Source: Halichondria panicea
Lineage: Eukaryota > Porifera > Demospongiae > Suberitida > Halichondriidae
Reading direction: 5' to 3'
Length of the DNA: 64,000 bases
Assembly (NCBI RefSeq): GCF_963675165.1
Contig: NC_087385.1
Coordinates: 6,746,912 to 6,810,911 of the forward strand
The position numbers and the translations under genes are program-made. Positions 1-22,200 of this stretch are shown here, one piece after another (position 1 is the stretch's first letter; each line of letters begins with the position of its first letter). Under the pieces are notes generated by a model. That model saw only the letters and a list, made by a program, of their open reading frames with translations, ran no database searches and had not been told where the DNA came from.

Positions 1-205
1 TTAGTGGGGGGTCATGCAAGGTAGCTACACAGTGTTAGTGGGGGGTCATGCAAGATAGCTACACAGTGTTAGTGGGGGGGTCACTACACAGTGTTAGTGG
101 GGGGGTCATGCAAGGTAGCTACACAGTGTTAGTGGGGGGGTCATGCAAGATAGCTACACAGTGTTAGTGGGGGGTGTTGCAAGGTAGCTACACAGTGTTA
201 GTGGA
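1..205. repeat. Minisatellite in a TUBE1 intron
   Basis: About six copies of a unit of roughly 33 bp, each beginning ttagtgggggg and ending in gctacacagtg, with small length changes in the G run and one shortened copy. It lies 3' of the last visible TUBE1 exon, so it is probably intronic. It is cut by the window edge. Confidence 0.85.
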
Positions 206-265
206 GAGGTCAATCACTGGTGGGGTCACCACTGTGTGTGTGTGCAGAGTCACTATATTACTTAC

Positions 266-1196
266 AGGGAGTGTTTTGGGTCCACCTTTAGTAGTTGGAA
301 CTCTTTTGAGAAGGCATCAGTGAACATCTGATCAAGCCTGTAGCGATGCATGGTCAGGTCATACTGAGGGGGTGGGGGTACTTACTTCCTGGGGGGTAGT
401 CGCAGGTCCGGGGAGACATAAAGAGGGGAGAGGGCAGATACAAGATAGTGAAGCCGAGGGTAGGGTACAAGGTTCATCGTGATCTCATTCAGGTCCACGT
501 TCAGGGAGCCTTCAAAACGGGAGGCACTGCAAGAATAAGGTCAGCTGTGAAAATAGCTGTGAAAATGCTACTTTTGGGGAACAAAATGCACAAATTAATT
601 ACGTAAGAGTCTAGACAAGAGAGGGTGGAAATGACTATCAGAAGAATCTCTCTCTCTCTCTCTAACACTATTCACCGCTCACACCTCACACTGTGTGTCA
701 CCTGGTGAGATTGATGAGCAGATTGGCCACAATGTTATTCATGGAGTCAAATGGTTTCTCTCCTCCTCTAGCTCCACTGGTGATCTCACTGCCTGCCTTC
801 ACCAGACCACCCCCTGGTCTCCCAGTCTTGGTTACCTTGTGACAAATGTCCATAAGGGCCTGATGTATGGGGAGACAGTCAATCAGTCCGTGGGGGAGTG
901 GGGGTGAGGGGGGGGTACCTACCTGGTTGTCTACTGGTAGTACACAGTCTGCTCTCTCTGTCAACTCATGGAGAGCAAGTACACTGCAAGAAAATAAACA
1001 ATCCATCTCTGATTTGTCATTGATAAATGTAAAGTATGGGTACAACACACTACAGCACTCATTACATCATTGGAAAGGTTAGGATTTAACCACACACACC
1101 CACACACCCACCCACCCACCCACCCACCCACACCCACACCCACACCCACACACACACACCCACACCCACACACACACACCCACCCACCCACACCCA

Positions 1197-1254
<58 letters not shown>

Positions 1255-2572
1255 CAGCTGCCATAACTTGAATTCAGTGTATTCAATTTTATAATTTTCT
1301 TAAAGCTTAGAAAGAGACCTTTCAAATGGTATCATCAAAGTTTATATTTGAGAAACAAAAGAATTTGCCAATTTCGGCCAAATACCATGGTATAGCCCAT
1401 GGTTCGAGGCCGAAAAATGACAAATTATGGTCCCAATGAAATTTTGGATTTAAACACATCCTTTGAAAGGTCTCTTTCTAAGCTTTCAGAAAAGCACAAC
1501 AATTTTGAAATTGGATCAACGATACTAAGGCTGTTAGTTAACTATCAACTGTTTCGTGTACTCAAGAGCTTACCTGTTGTAGGGGGAGGTGACAACATCA
1601 TCATCTGCCGAGGGAAACACTGCCGTAGTGAACCGGTAGACTTCAGGGTAGTGGTCTTGCAAGAGCTCTAGAATCCTTGTCCCTACACCCGACCCAGTAC
1701 CTGTTAGGAACAGCCACACCCACTCAGTCACTCAGTCAACTATACATTTGTACAATACCTCACCTCCGCCCATGGAGTGAATGATGAAGAACGATTGGAG
1801 ACAGTCGCAATGCTCGGCTGCTTTCCTAAGTGACTCTGTGATCTGGTCGCGGTAGAGTGAGCCGTATGTGCGATTACCAACAGCCCTGCATACAAACACA
1901 CAGGTACTCTTTAATATGGTATTATCAACACTCACCAGTTGTTTCCAGAGCCTGACACATCAGTAATGAGCTGCTGATGGTCAAAGACCTCCCCTAGAGG
2001 CCCCCTCATGAGCTCCCCCACTACACCTTGCTCCATGTCAACCAGAACAGCCTGAGGGGGTATCAATAGTACAGTATAGAGATGTATGGACCACAAATCT
2101 GTTATACTTATTCCTCACCCTAGCTTTGAGTGCACGTATCTTTGCCCTCCCGTCCCCGAGAGGTATCTCCACAGGATTGGCATACCTAGAGTCAGTACAG
2201 TAGACACACCTCCATCCAATAAGACCACACCCACCTTGTGTCCACGTTCCTGAAAAAGCTGCTCATTGGTCCATCAAATACACCAGCCTGTGTGAAGCAC
2301 ATTCACTTTTAGCTGGCGTATATAATGTATAAAGTACTAAACTGCAATCGTGTACCTTGTTGTATTGAGCGTGTTCTCTGAGTGCAAGGTCCCAGAACCG
2401 ACAGCCAATCTAACAGCAGGAGATGGTGACCATAGTAACACACACACACACAGCTGCGCACACACACACATACCTGGTTACCGCACTGACCAACTGGGGG
2501 GGGATAACATGGTGACTATTGTGCAGCATGCAAGCTTACACAAGTACCTTGGATGAGTATTGACTGGGTCAT
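266..2572 (-). CDS. TUBE1: Epsilon-tubulin (partial, 3' end outside window)
   Basis: Epsilon-tubulin, a centriole and basal-body tubulin needed for triplet microtubules. Twelve exons are visible, 5' to 3': 2572-2548, 2493-2474, 2409-2356, 2287-2235, 2185-2119, 2051-1936, 1885-1764, 1700-1574, 983-923, 859-702, 526-386, 337-266. They join in phase to about 338 residues starting [15 protein letters not shown]. The tubulin GTP-binding signature GGGTGSG spans the exon 7/8 junction. The family-specific stretches [29 protein letters not shown] and [12 protein letters not shown] closely follow animal epsilon-tubulin as I know it, which is about 475 residues long. The last 130 or so codons are therefore missing to the left. 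The start is the ATG matching the conserved MTQS opening. The gene is head to head with UXS1, 172 bp away. Its largest visible intron (984-1573) holds a CA-rich microsatellite and a fold-back MITE. Confidence 0.93.
1085..1250. repeat. CA/CCCA-rich microsatellite
   Basis: A run of CACA and CACCCA units, pure (CA)n at the right end, inside a TUBE1 intron. Histidine/threonine-rich open frames across it are artefacts of the repeat. Confidence 0.9.
1251..1555. mobile_element. Fold-back MITE copy (TUBE1 intron)
   Basis: One full copy of a repeat found at five other loci here. The left arm starts ctttcagctgccataactt and passes through aaagcttagaaagagacc. The right arm carries the reverse complement ggtctctttctaagcttt. 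The centre contains taccatggtatagcccatgg and gaggccgaaaaatgac. The arms make a long imperfect inverted repeat with no coding capacity. Confidence 0.8.
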
Positions 2573-2744
2573 GATGGTGGCTGGTATATCCTAGTAGGTC
2601 CACTGCCAGCCATGGATATCTCTCTAGCAGAGCTCAGGCCGGCCTTCTCTTGGAGGCCACATGGATACGATGAATGCCTTATTCTACAACGATCTTTACC
2701 AACTAAAATTGTTTGCTAAACTTTAAAAAGATGAAGCTGCACTG
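2573..2744. promoter_or_regulatory. Shared TUBE1/UXS1 divergent promoter region
   Basis: Only 172 bp separate the two divergent start codons, so the two genes probably share a bidirectional promoter and short 5' leaders. I see no clear TATA box or other named element. This is inferred from arrangement alone. Confidence 0.5.
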
Positions 2745-5823
<3,079 letters not shown>

Positions 5824-5999
5824 GAATTGTGTGATCATGTTTTGTTTTTTATTGTCCCACTAATAATTATTTTTTGTACCTAGCGTCAATTATTCACTTG
5901 TGTGTGAGACGATCTTTGCAGTCTAGCTATTACGGGTCGAGAAAAAAATAATAACACTACTCTTCTCTCCTTGCCTGTGTTGCGAGGGAGGGCCTCAAG

Positions 6000-12788
<6,789 letters not shown>

Positions 12789-13149
12789 TCAGAACTGACA
12801 CTGTTTTGTGTGTTAGTAAACATTTCTAGGAGTCATGTTTTAAGTATGATTATTATGTTCTTTGAATTTGCTGTCTGTCTGTCCACACACCTTTATTACT
12901 ATATAAGCTCAGCTGCATGAAGACTGAATGAATGGTTTCATTATCTAATGATTTGTTGTTGTTGATACAAGTTAATTGAATTATGCTTTGGCATAATAGA
13001 TCTAGCTTGCAGAAATTGATACTATACTTCTATGGCTTGTATAAATGAATGAGCAAGGTGTCAGCAGACATAGAGCTACACACAAGCATAAATTAGACTA
13101 GCTATAGCAGTTAAAGTTCTCAGTATATATAGATGTTGCATGACACTCC
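12789..13149. other. COPS2-ETS gene spacer
   Basis: AT-rich sequence holding the COPS2 3' end and the ETS gene promoter/leader. I see no gene, RNA or clear repeat. Confidence 0.5.
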
Positions 13150-16100
13150 ATGGAGCAGACATCCCATAGACGATACTCAACGAGTCAAAGAGAAATGAGC
13201 TCGAGCAGTAGCAAACCACTAACCCCCAACAATCCTTTGTTAGAAGTAAACCCCTCTGCCTGTCTCCTTGTGCTTGGTGCTGCAGCTACAGGCTCCAAGA
13301 GCTGCAGAGAACTGATGGAAGCAGCCACAAGATACTTACAAACTTGCAAGAAATTGTCCTTCTCTGCTAAAAAGAAAGTAATTGCAGAAATCAAGAAAGC
13401 TGACAAAACAGATGTTGGTGCAGCCCTGCAAAGAGCTGTTAGAATATTGAAGGAGGCAGATAGCCTGTCTGAATGGTTGCAGTTGGTGTTCCATGAAGCA
13501 AGCCCCACCCCTCTCTCTCCAACTCTAGAGCAATGTCTGGAGCTGCAGAAGCAAGGTGCCCTGTTGGCATGCACACAGCTGGACTCTCTGCCCGGCACCA
13601 GACAAGCTACTCTGCATGATGAGGATGCCTTCAAGAGTTGGTTGAGCTCAGACACAGCGGAGGAGGAGGAGGAATACATTAACGTTGAGTCTGATGATGG
13701 CAGTATTGTCCTTCACTTGTGCGGCATCTACACAAGACTAGATACTGTCTGGACCGGAGATGAAGAAGATAGTACTAGAAATTATGAACCTCGGCACAAA
13801 AATGCATTCGTTAAATTCAAAAACATTCTTCAACGACGACTAGTTATATTTGTAGGGTTTCAAGGTGAAACACAGAATCGATTTGTTTTAAACTTTATAA
13901 ACAATTTTTACACTCAATCAACCGAAAGAGTTTTAAAGTATCCTCCCATCATTCTCACAAGTCCAAACTGGCAGAGGGGAAGTTCTAGGAAAGAAGTTGA
14001 AGGAAACGTGTTCTCCCATTTTCTCACTCTCCAAGTACAAGAAGAAGACGCAGCGTTGCTAGGGAATCTGATCTCTCGTGGATCAAAGCGAAACTTCTCT
14101 GTTGGTGAGTTTCAGTGGTTGCATGATTCACATGTGATGTCATTAATTATGCGTTCATTTTACGGCAACCTAAACACTGTTTGTTGTCAGTGTCATGCAA
14201 ACATCATAAAAAAAATGCATATTAGCGAATGTTTCGGTTGCTCATTTGTTAATGGCTACACATCACAGAGTGTGCAGCACATTCCCCTCCCTCTGTTAGG
14301 CTGTCTGCATACTGTATACAGGCTGTGCATGCATGCTGTATACAGGCTGTGCATGCATGCTGTATACAGGCTGTGCATGCATGCTGTATACAGGCTGTGC
14401 ATGCATGCTGTATACAGGCTGTGCATGCATGCTGTAGGCTGTGTATGTGTTCCCCCTGGCCCATGGCGTGGATCACCTATACACACACGCACACACGGAG
14501 TGGACCATGGGGAACACATACATACACATTGAGTAGGAGGGAATAGACACCACTAAATTTGGTGGAATCTTTTCCATAAGAAATAAGAAACAGATTTGGC
14601 TAGGGCTTTTGTTTGTCTTGTGTCAAGCCTTCTAGGTATGATCTACTCCATGTGATTCATTTGCACGACTATACTGCTCACCTCCACAGCTGCATGGTAA
14701 CTAAAAAGTTATTGTGCAAGCCTGAGCTAGTACTACCGGGCCTGTAGTAGCTGCCCCATATCTCCACAGGCCTCAAAGCACTCCCTGTTCTGTGCAGTAA
14801 TGTAGATTACTCTTCCTATAGCACTAGCTTCCTTCTTCCTTGGATGTGGGTGTATTATCCAGTACTGTACTGTAATAGCAGGCTAGGTCAGTATAGACAC
14901 TCACTAATTATAATCTAATTATAATGGGAAGGTGATTTGTGGTTCAAATTGACCAGACTTGTGCTTAGATTAGTCTACATCTTATCTGATTGCATTATTG
15001 GATGGCCTCAGGTACTGTACAATTAATTGGGGAAGGTGTTTCATTCTATAAAAATATCAACTTCATTTGCAGAACAATAGGAGAGCCCATATAAAAGATG
15101 TGCTTCTAAATTTCTAATGTCAATGTCACATTCTTGTCTGACTTTGTTAGCACTGGCTTTGGGTAATACTGTAAACAAAGTAACCTTCATAATTATGGTA
15201 ATAAATACTTGTTGCACACTTTTTTGGCTTGTCTTTGATTTCCAGTATTCTAGTATTTCCCACAGTATTCATTGTGTAATCGCTATACTCTTAATTGGTT
15301 GTCAGTGTGGCGCCTGCAAGGACAGTGCACATGTGCTGATACTGATGCCTCCCTATTGGGTCTGCCCCCACACTGCACTATTGCATTGTTTCCCTGTTTT
15401 GTGTGGGCATCTGATAGCCTCTTTCCCACAGTATTATTAATGAGTTGCCTAGCAACTAGTACCTGTGGTAGCGTATAGCCAGGAAGGAAAAGTGTTGAGT
15501 ATAGAATGCTCTATATGAATGTGTTTGCTGACAATTAGTCAGCACATTGTGGCCATCAGCTGACACTATTCTTCTCTGATGAATACAATGATTAGGGGTC
15601 TACACGTTGGAGAGGTCACCCTTGCTCCCGCTACCCCTTGTGACCTTATCCTCAATCCCTGGTGACCTGTCCTCACTTGTATAGCGGAATCACCCACTGT
15701 TGACATAGAATAATTAGATTTACCTGATTATTGGTTAGCACTAATTGCTCCTCCAGACATTTTCCCTTTTCCTCTGATACACATTTTTGTACCACATTTT
15801 GTGTGAACAACTTGTACACTAGTGTGCTCAGCTTAGTTTCCTGGTTGCATGCTACGGGTGTACTTAATTATAATGGTATTCCAGTAATCTTGCTGACAAC
15901 CATTTCTCATTTGTTTTCTCATGCAGCTCGCGGGTTGACAGATAAACAAGGCGGCGATGGGACCAAGTATCAAGCATTTCTGCTCTTCAACGAAAAGCAG
16001 AGCTTTCGTAAACTCGGGGAAATTATTTACCACCAGAGTCAATCAGGAGAGATCTATGTTCGACGTGACGCTCTGACAGTTGCATTCGATTCTGGGAGAA

Positions 16101-18765
16101 TTCTGTACAGCAATATTATAACGTATGGTGGTAGTGGGCTGAGGCAGCTGTGGGGACTCGTGTTTGCAGATGGGTCCACTTTACTGGGGAAGGGTCTGGT
16201 CGCGTTTGGACTGCAAAACTCTGCCATTGTTTGGATACGAGGAAGACCAGATGGTTTGGGAGATGTGTCAGGTATGGGTGGTATCATCGTCATGGGAATT
16301 AATGTTTTTAGTTCTAAAAATTCATTTTGCATCATAACAAACAACATATTTGAGCTGTTAGTTGTTTCTAGGCAATGGTTGTACAGCACATGCCCACAAT
16401 GACATGTACAATAATATGGTCCCCAGGAAATTAATCTAATCACCATCAGTATATTACGTAACATTACTGGTAGTTAGCTGGGATTAGGTCATCACTGCAT
16501 GCAGTAGCTAGCCTTTAGCCGCCAGCAGCTGCTCTAGTGGTATGCCTGTGTGTGAGTCTGTATAGTAATAGCGTGGAATTGAGTGAGTTTTGCTAGTAGT
16601 AGGGTTGTTAATCTCCCCCACCGTGGTTGTAATTGTCAACTGAGAGGCTATTGTTCTAGCTAGCTAGCTGGCACAGTGGCAGCCATTTTCCAGTTATCTC
16701 TGTTTTTTGTGATTATATAGAGCTGTGCTCATGACTTTTTCTAAGTCTAGTCTCTAAGTTCACCTGCTCACAAATAATACTATTGTCTCTGTTCTGTTTC
16801 TGTGCAGAGGTGAGTACCACGTATGCAGGTAAGAACACCTGCACAGTTGCAACTACTACCATGATGAGTTTAGCCCCTCAAGCCCCAGCCATCACCACTC
16901 AACCAAAGTTCCCTGAGGGCAGCTCGTCGTTATGGCACCTCCCTGGCACGCCCATTGCCAAGTCCTCCATACACGTTGGCCCGAGAGCAGGCAGTGTGTA
17001 TAACTTCCCTGCAGTCACTACCAATGGACACATTCGTATCCCACCCCCTCCAAAACTCATAAAGATATCTGAAGCCGCTAAGAGCACTACGGCAACCGAT
17101 GGTCCCATAACTGTGACCTCTCATATCTCAGTCATCAGCTCAACTCATGACACTAAATCGATTGTGGAGAACAAAGAAGCCAGGTACATGCAAGCCATAG
17201 TGGACTTGCAGGAGCGTATTGATCACCAGTTAGCCTCGGGTGTGTGTGCTACTTCAGAAAGTGGTCTAGCGTTTATAAAACCATCGTTACTTTCGCAGAC
17301 TGGCGAACAAGACAACGTTTCGTCGTTCTGTCCTCCACGATACTGTGTGGCCGAAGCACCGGAACTGTTACTGGACATCATCAGTCAAACTCCTTTTGTG
17401 AAGATTCACGAACACACAATTGAACAATTTGAGAGACCAACAATAACAAGAGATAGAATGCACCCACCATCACTTAAACCCTTGACCCCACGGGATCCCG
17501 ACACATCCACGGACGTACCTAAACTAATTCCACAACAGTCACATCCGCCCCCACACTCTATACTAATGTCTCATCCACCCCCACACTCTACAGCAACATC
17601 CCCTTCTCCTAGTAGACGAGACTCTGATATGTCTCGTAAGAGGAAGGCGCAGTCACTCGGTGAAGAACCACCTCCTCTCCGCCGCCATCGACCCAATATG
17701 TTGTTAAGTACTGTCCCTATCCAATCCTCCTCGCCCATTGTCCATCCCATTGTAACCAATCAAGCCAGAATACCCACGCCAATGGCTGCTACATCGATCC
17801 CAAATTACTGCCTAGCACTGAATACGTTTCCAGTGATGCTTGTGAACCCTACTATGCCGATGGTTCAGCCAATTCCATTGGGCGCTGGGTTGGCAGGCAA
17901 CCAGCTATTGTATTACATGACACCAAATAGTTTTCCTGCAGCAGAGCAGCAACAGGCAAACAATACGTCATCACTTATACTCAGTCCTCACACTCTGTCT
18001 AGAACCTCTCCCGCTGACTGCAATGATGACCTGGACTATTCTAAACCACTCAAGATTGAGCGTGTCTGCAACGATGCTGCAAAGCATATAGCTGGAGGTG
18101 GTGCAGGAGGCGGTGTGTCGCCAGTTGCTGGGAGAGAGGATCGGCCTGGGACTGATAACAAAGTGTCTGAGAGTGAGTGTTCTGAGGAGCCTGAAGAGGT
18201 TGGAAGTAGCTCTCCGTCTGTCAGCCCTCACTCCACTCTCGCAAGTATGTCAACTGTTTATTTGCATGTGCTCTTGTGAAATGTATACTGCCATTTAATT
18301 GCATGGTTACCATGCAGTATGTACGATTGCATGGTTACCATGTCAGTATGTACGGAATGTTGTTTAATACATAACTACGGAATAGGCATTACCAAGTGGA
18401 ATGCAACATGATAACAATACCCCCTCCCGGCAGGTGATGGAAGTGTGCAGCTGTGGATCTTCCTATTGGACCTCCTCTTATCACCTGACTATCGACACAT
18501 CATTCAGTGGACAGGACATAAATACGAGTTCCATATCGTCCAACCAGCTGCTCTCGCTATATTGTGGGGTTCCTATAGAAACAGACCTCACATGACCTAC
18601 GAAAAGATGAGCAGAGCTTTGCGTTATTACTACAGCCGTGGAATTCTTGAGACTGTTCGGGGAAGAAGACAAACATTTTGCTTCTGTTTAGATATTTTCA
18701 AATATGTATCCAGTAATAAAGACAAGAAAACTTTAGACTATTTAAGATCTTGTTGTCAACTTTAA
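13150..18765 (+). CDS. ETS-domain transcription factor with long unrecognised N-terminus
   Basis: Four exons (13150-14104, 15927-16271, 16808-18244, 18434-18765) join in phase to 1022 residues. The last exon encodes an ETS winged-helix DNA-binding domain: LWIFLLDLLLSPDYRHIIQW, then ILWGSYRNRPHMTYEKMSRA followed by LRYYY. The two arginines that read GGA in ETS proteins are in SRALRYYY. The end of the domain is unusual (GRRQTFCFCLD, where KRFVYKFVCD is typical), and there are only about 15 residues after it. Residues 1-400 contain no domain I know; they include helical basic stretches and YQAFLLFNEKQSFRKLGEII. Residues about 440-910 are low-complexity, rich in Pro, Ser and Thr, with a basic RKRKAQSLGEE segment. 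A Met at 13195 is an alternative start. I cannot place it in a named ETS subfamily. It should act in the nucleus as a regulator of GGAA sites. Confidence 0.8.
14310..14440. repeat. 24-bp tandem repeat in ETS gene intron 1
   Basis: About five copies of gctgtgcatgcatgctgtat plus acag, just after the exon 1 donor. The exon 1 frame stays open through it by chance, because the unit is a multiple of 3. Confidence 0.85.
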
Positions 18766-19201
18766 CATTCTCCAATCACTGTTCATGTACACAATATAAT
18801 TATATTAATCATGCCATTTATTTGCCTAATTGCATGAACTCAATAAGTTTGTAAATTATATAACTTGACGATGATAAATCAGTGGAATGTTGATGATGTC
18901 ATTTCAAACCACTAAAAAGTTACAACAAAAAATATTATTGGGGCAAAGATAGGTGTACGTTGCTAGTATGCATGCATGTAGTGCAAGCTCATTCTCACAT
19001 AACCGCTATAATATATATATATGATATAAAGTCGTCTAATTATACGTGAACAATTATTGAATTATATATAGTCGTTCAGAATACTACAAAAAAAAAAAAG
19101 TTCAAAATCTACTGGATATCAACTGAAACATGGAAGTGTTTTAGGTTAGCTATACACACAATCATTACAGTGGTTACAAAGTTTGTCCGTGCAATAAATG
19201 A
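18766..19201. other. Convergent spacer between ETS gene and collagen gene
   Basis: AT-rich 3' flank shared by two convergent genes. It contains a short (AT)n run near 19010-19027 and an A run near 19087. No gene seen. Confidence 0.5.
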
Positions 19202-22200
19202 CTACTCTTTCCTACAAACGATACAACGACTCGTATTCTCTGATCCAGCCACTAATCCGTTGTCTTCACTCTCAATCGAAGGCAGCCACACGCCCACCGA
19301 GCTCACAGCTACACTAGTCTGCTCACAAGCACCGCCCACACCCTTACACTGTATGACAGAGAACTCAGAGAGAAATTCCTCAAAACAGGAAGCATGTGAG
19401 TCGAGAGTTATACCCTGTGAGAGAAAGCAGAGTGTCAAGTGTACATGCATGAAGGTGTATAGTCTCACAACATGTATACGTATATAGCAAACCACATTCT
19501 AGTAATAAATGAGTTAGCATTGATAATGAAAGTAGTTAGAAAGAAAACACTGTATGCATATGGCAACACAAGTATTGCGATAATAGACACCCCACTGACC
19601 ATGTCTGCACTGATGAAGCTGTAACCAGACCACAAGCTGGACCATGTGTTAGGGCACTCAGCAAGCGAGGATGTTTGAGAGTGAACCGTCACCACTGTTC
19701 CTGGTACAGAGCACACACTGCATCTCGACACATCGTCCACTCCATACACGTCTTTAGTCTCGCTCGAGCTAATCCATGAAAAGAGCGAATGAGGTGAGAA
19801 CTGCTTTAAACAAGATCCACTTTGGTCTTCATCGACTGTTTGAGTGCTAATCTTGGACAAGCTGTAGCCCTGCCATAGACTGGACGAACCAACAGGACAG
19901 GGGGGAACTAGAGATCCCCTGCTGTGGCGAGTGATTAGTTCAGTTTGAATTCCTGGTAGTCCTTGAATGCCGCGAGGTCCTACCTCACCAGGGGGTCCAA
20001 TTATACCCTGAGGGCCAGATTGCCCAGTGAGACCAATCTCACCAGGGGAGCCAGAGTCACCTTTAACACCTCTCTCACCAGGTATACCTGCACGAGTACG
20101 AGTATTGGTACATAAATGACCTCTCAGACTAGCCAGACATTATTATACACTGTACAATTGATACAACAACAATCAGTACACTTTATGTATGATAGTATAC
20201 ATGTATGTACAGCACCTGGAGGTCCTGGCCGTCCAATGAGTCCATCCTTCCCATCGTTGCCAGTTGTTCCAGGAGGTCCCTCTTTACCATTAGAGCCACT
20301 AACACCAGAACTGCCAGCAGGACCCTCAGGGCCAGTATCACCTGGACAACAACAACAACAACAATAAGCAATACACATCTTAACAATATAGACAGCTAGC
20401 ATAATTATAGAGTTTGGCTGTATTATTGTGCAGGTTATGACCACTTGACTAGACAGAATCACTTACCTTGCATTCCTTTCATGCCCTTCTCTCCAGTGAG
20501 ACCGGGTGGTCCCTTCCTCCCCGTCGATCCTTGCAGCCCAGGCTCACCAGCCGGACCAGTTATCCCAGGTGGACCCTTTCTACCGGGCAAACCAATGTCT
20601 CCAGGGATACCTTTCCGACCACCTGGACCATCAGCACCTGGGTCACCTGTAGTAGAGAAACATTAGACTGTATAATATAACAGGAAAATCAACATTGTGT
20701 AATTTGATAAAGCCTGCATGCATCTCAACATACCAGGCAAACCCTTTCTTCCAGCCAGTCCTGGCACTCCTTTCCTCCCCTGAAGCCCCTGAGTTCCATT
20801 GAAGCCTGGGACACCAGGAGATCCTTTCCTGCCAGTCTCTCCTTGAGGCCCAACTGGTCCAATCAAACCAGGCGATCCCTTGCGGCCGGTGAGACCTTGT
20901 GGGCCTGGGACACCGTCAGTACCATTCCTACCAGGAACTCCTGGTGCTCCTGTGTGTGTGTGTGTGTGCGTGTGAGGGAGGATGACAGAATCCACAGTGC
21001 ATGCACCGTTGTGTGTATTGCATGCATGCTTGAGTATGGTTGCCACTTGTTATTGACTTTGAGGCCCTAAATTAGTTGAACATGACTTCATGATGGGATA
21101 TACTAGGAAGTTAATGGAGGGAGGTTTTTTCTTATGCTGACCAGTGACCACAAGTAGTGGGAGGAAGTCAACCTCACACAGCTCTTAGCTTCCATTCAAC
21201 CATTAGTCACAGACAGTGCCACACAAGGAATGCCTTATGTCAATTACAGAGTCTCAGCAGTTGACAATGCCACCAGAAGATGACAATGCCATGTGATGAT
21301 TTCATTGTAGGAAGTTAGACAATAAGTTAGAGTACATGCAGTGGATTGCAACCATGCATGCAGAGACTTTGGACATCAAAACTAGCATATTTCTAGGCTA
21401 ATGTTGTCTATATGCATGCATCCCTTGGTTGACAGGAATGTTCAACTTGCATGATATAATGGGCACACACACACCATTCTGTCCAGGGGGTCCTGTATCT
21501 CCGTTATCTCCTGGTGTTCCTTTCCTACCAGTTTCACCGTCCCGCCCAGGGGGTCCCTCTGGTCCATCGATGCCAGGTGCACCAGTCTCTCCAGGGGGTC
21601 CCTTGCGGCCAGGTGTTCCGTTAGTACCATTGATACCAGGCTCTCCAGTAAAACCACGATCACCCATATTACCCTGAGGGGTTGATAAGTACAGTGGTAC
21701 AGCACATAATGCTCTGCAGATAGCAAAAGGCGTACACGCATGCACTCTATACACGCATGCACTCTATACACGCATGCACTCTATACACGCATGCACTCTA
21801 TACACGCATGCACTCTATACACGCATGCACTCTATACACGCATGCACTCTATACACGCATGCACTCTATACACGCATGCACTCTATATATTCTCTATTGA
21901 GAGTACATGCTCAATACTGCACTGCTAAGTGGAGACTCTCAGTACCGGTATTCCTTGAGGACCCTGGGGTCCAGTTGGCCCCGGCACATCGCTCTGTGGA
22001 AAAGACAAACATTCGTTACATAACAGATTTCTCTCTCAAGAGTATGCACATTCATTTACTGCATGTTCACTACACTAGACATGGCTACCCTAGCTCACAT
22101 ACGTCTTGTCCGGGGGGACCAGTCGGTCCTGTATCGCCAGGTAATCCTTTACGGCCCTGCATTTTAATAAGAGCACATCCGAAATAAATTATTCTGGTAC

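Noticed and set aside
1399-1671. 90-codon plus-strand frame
   Set aside because: It runs across the right arm of a MITE and antisense through a TUBE1 exon.
13185-13679. 164-codon minus-strand frame
   Set aside because: Antisense shadow of ETS gene exon 1, with no family features.
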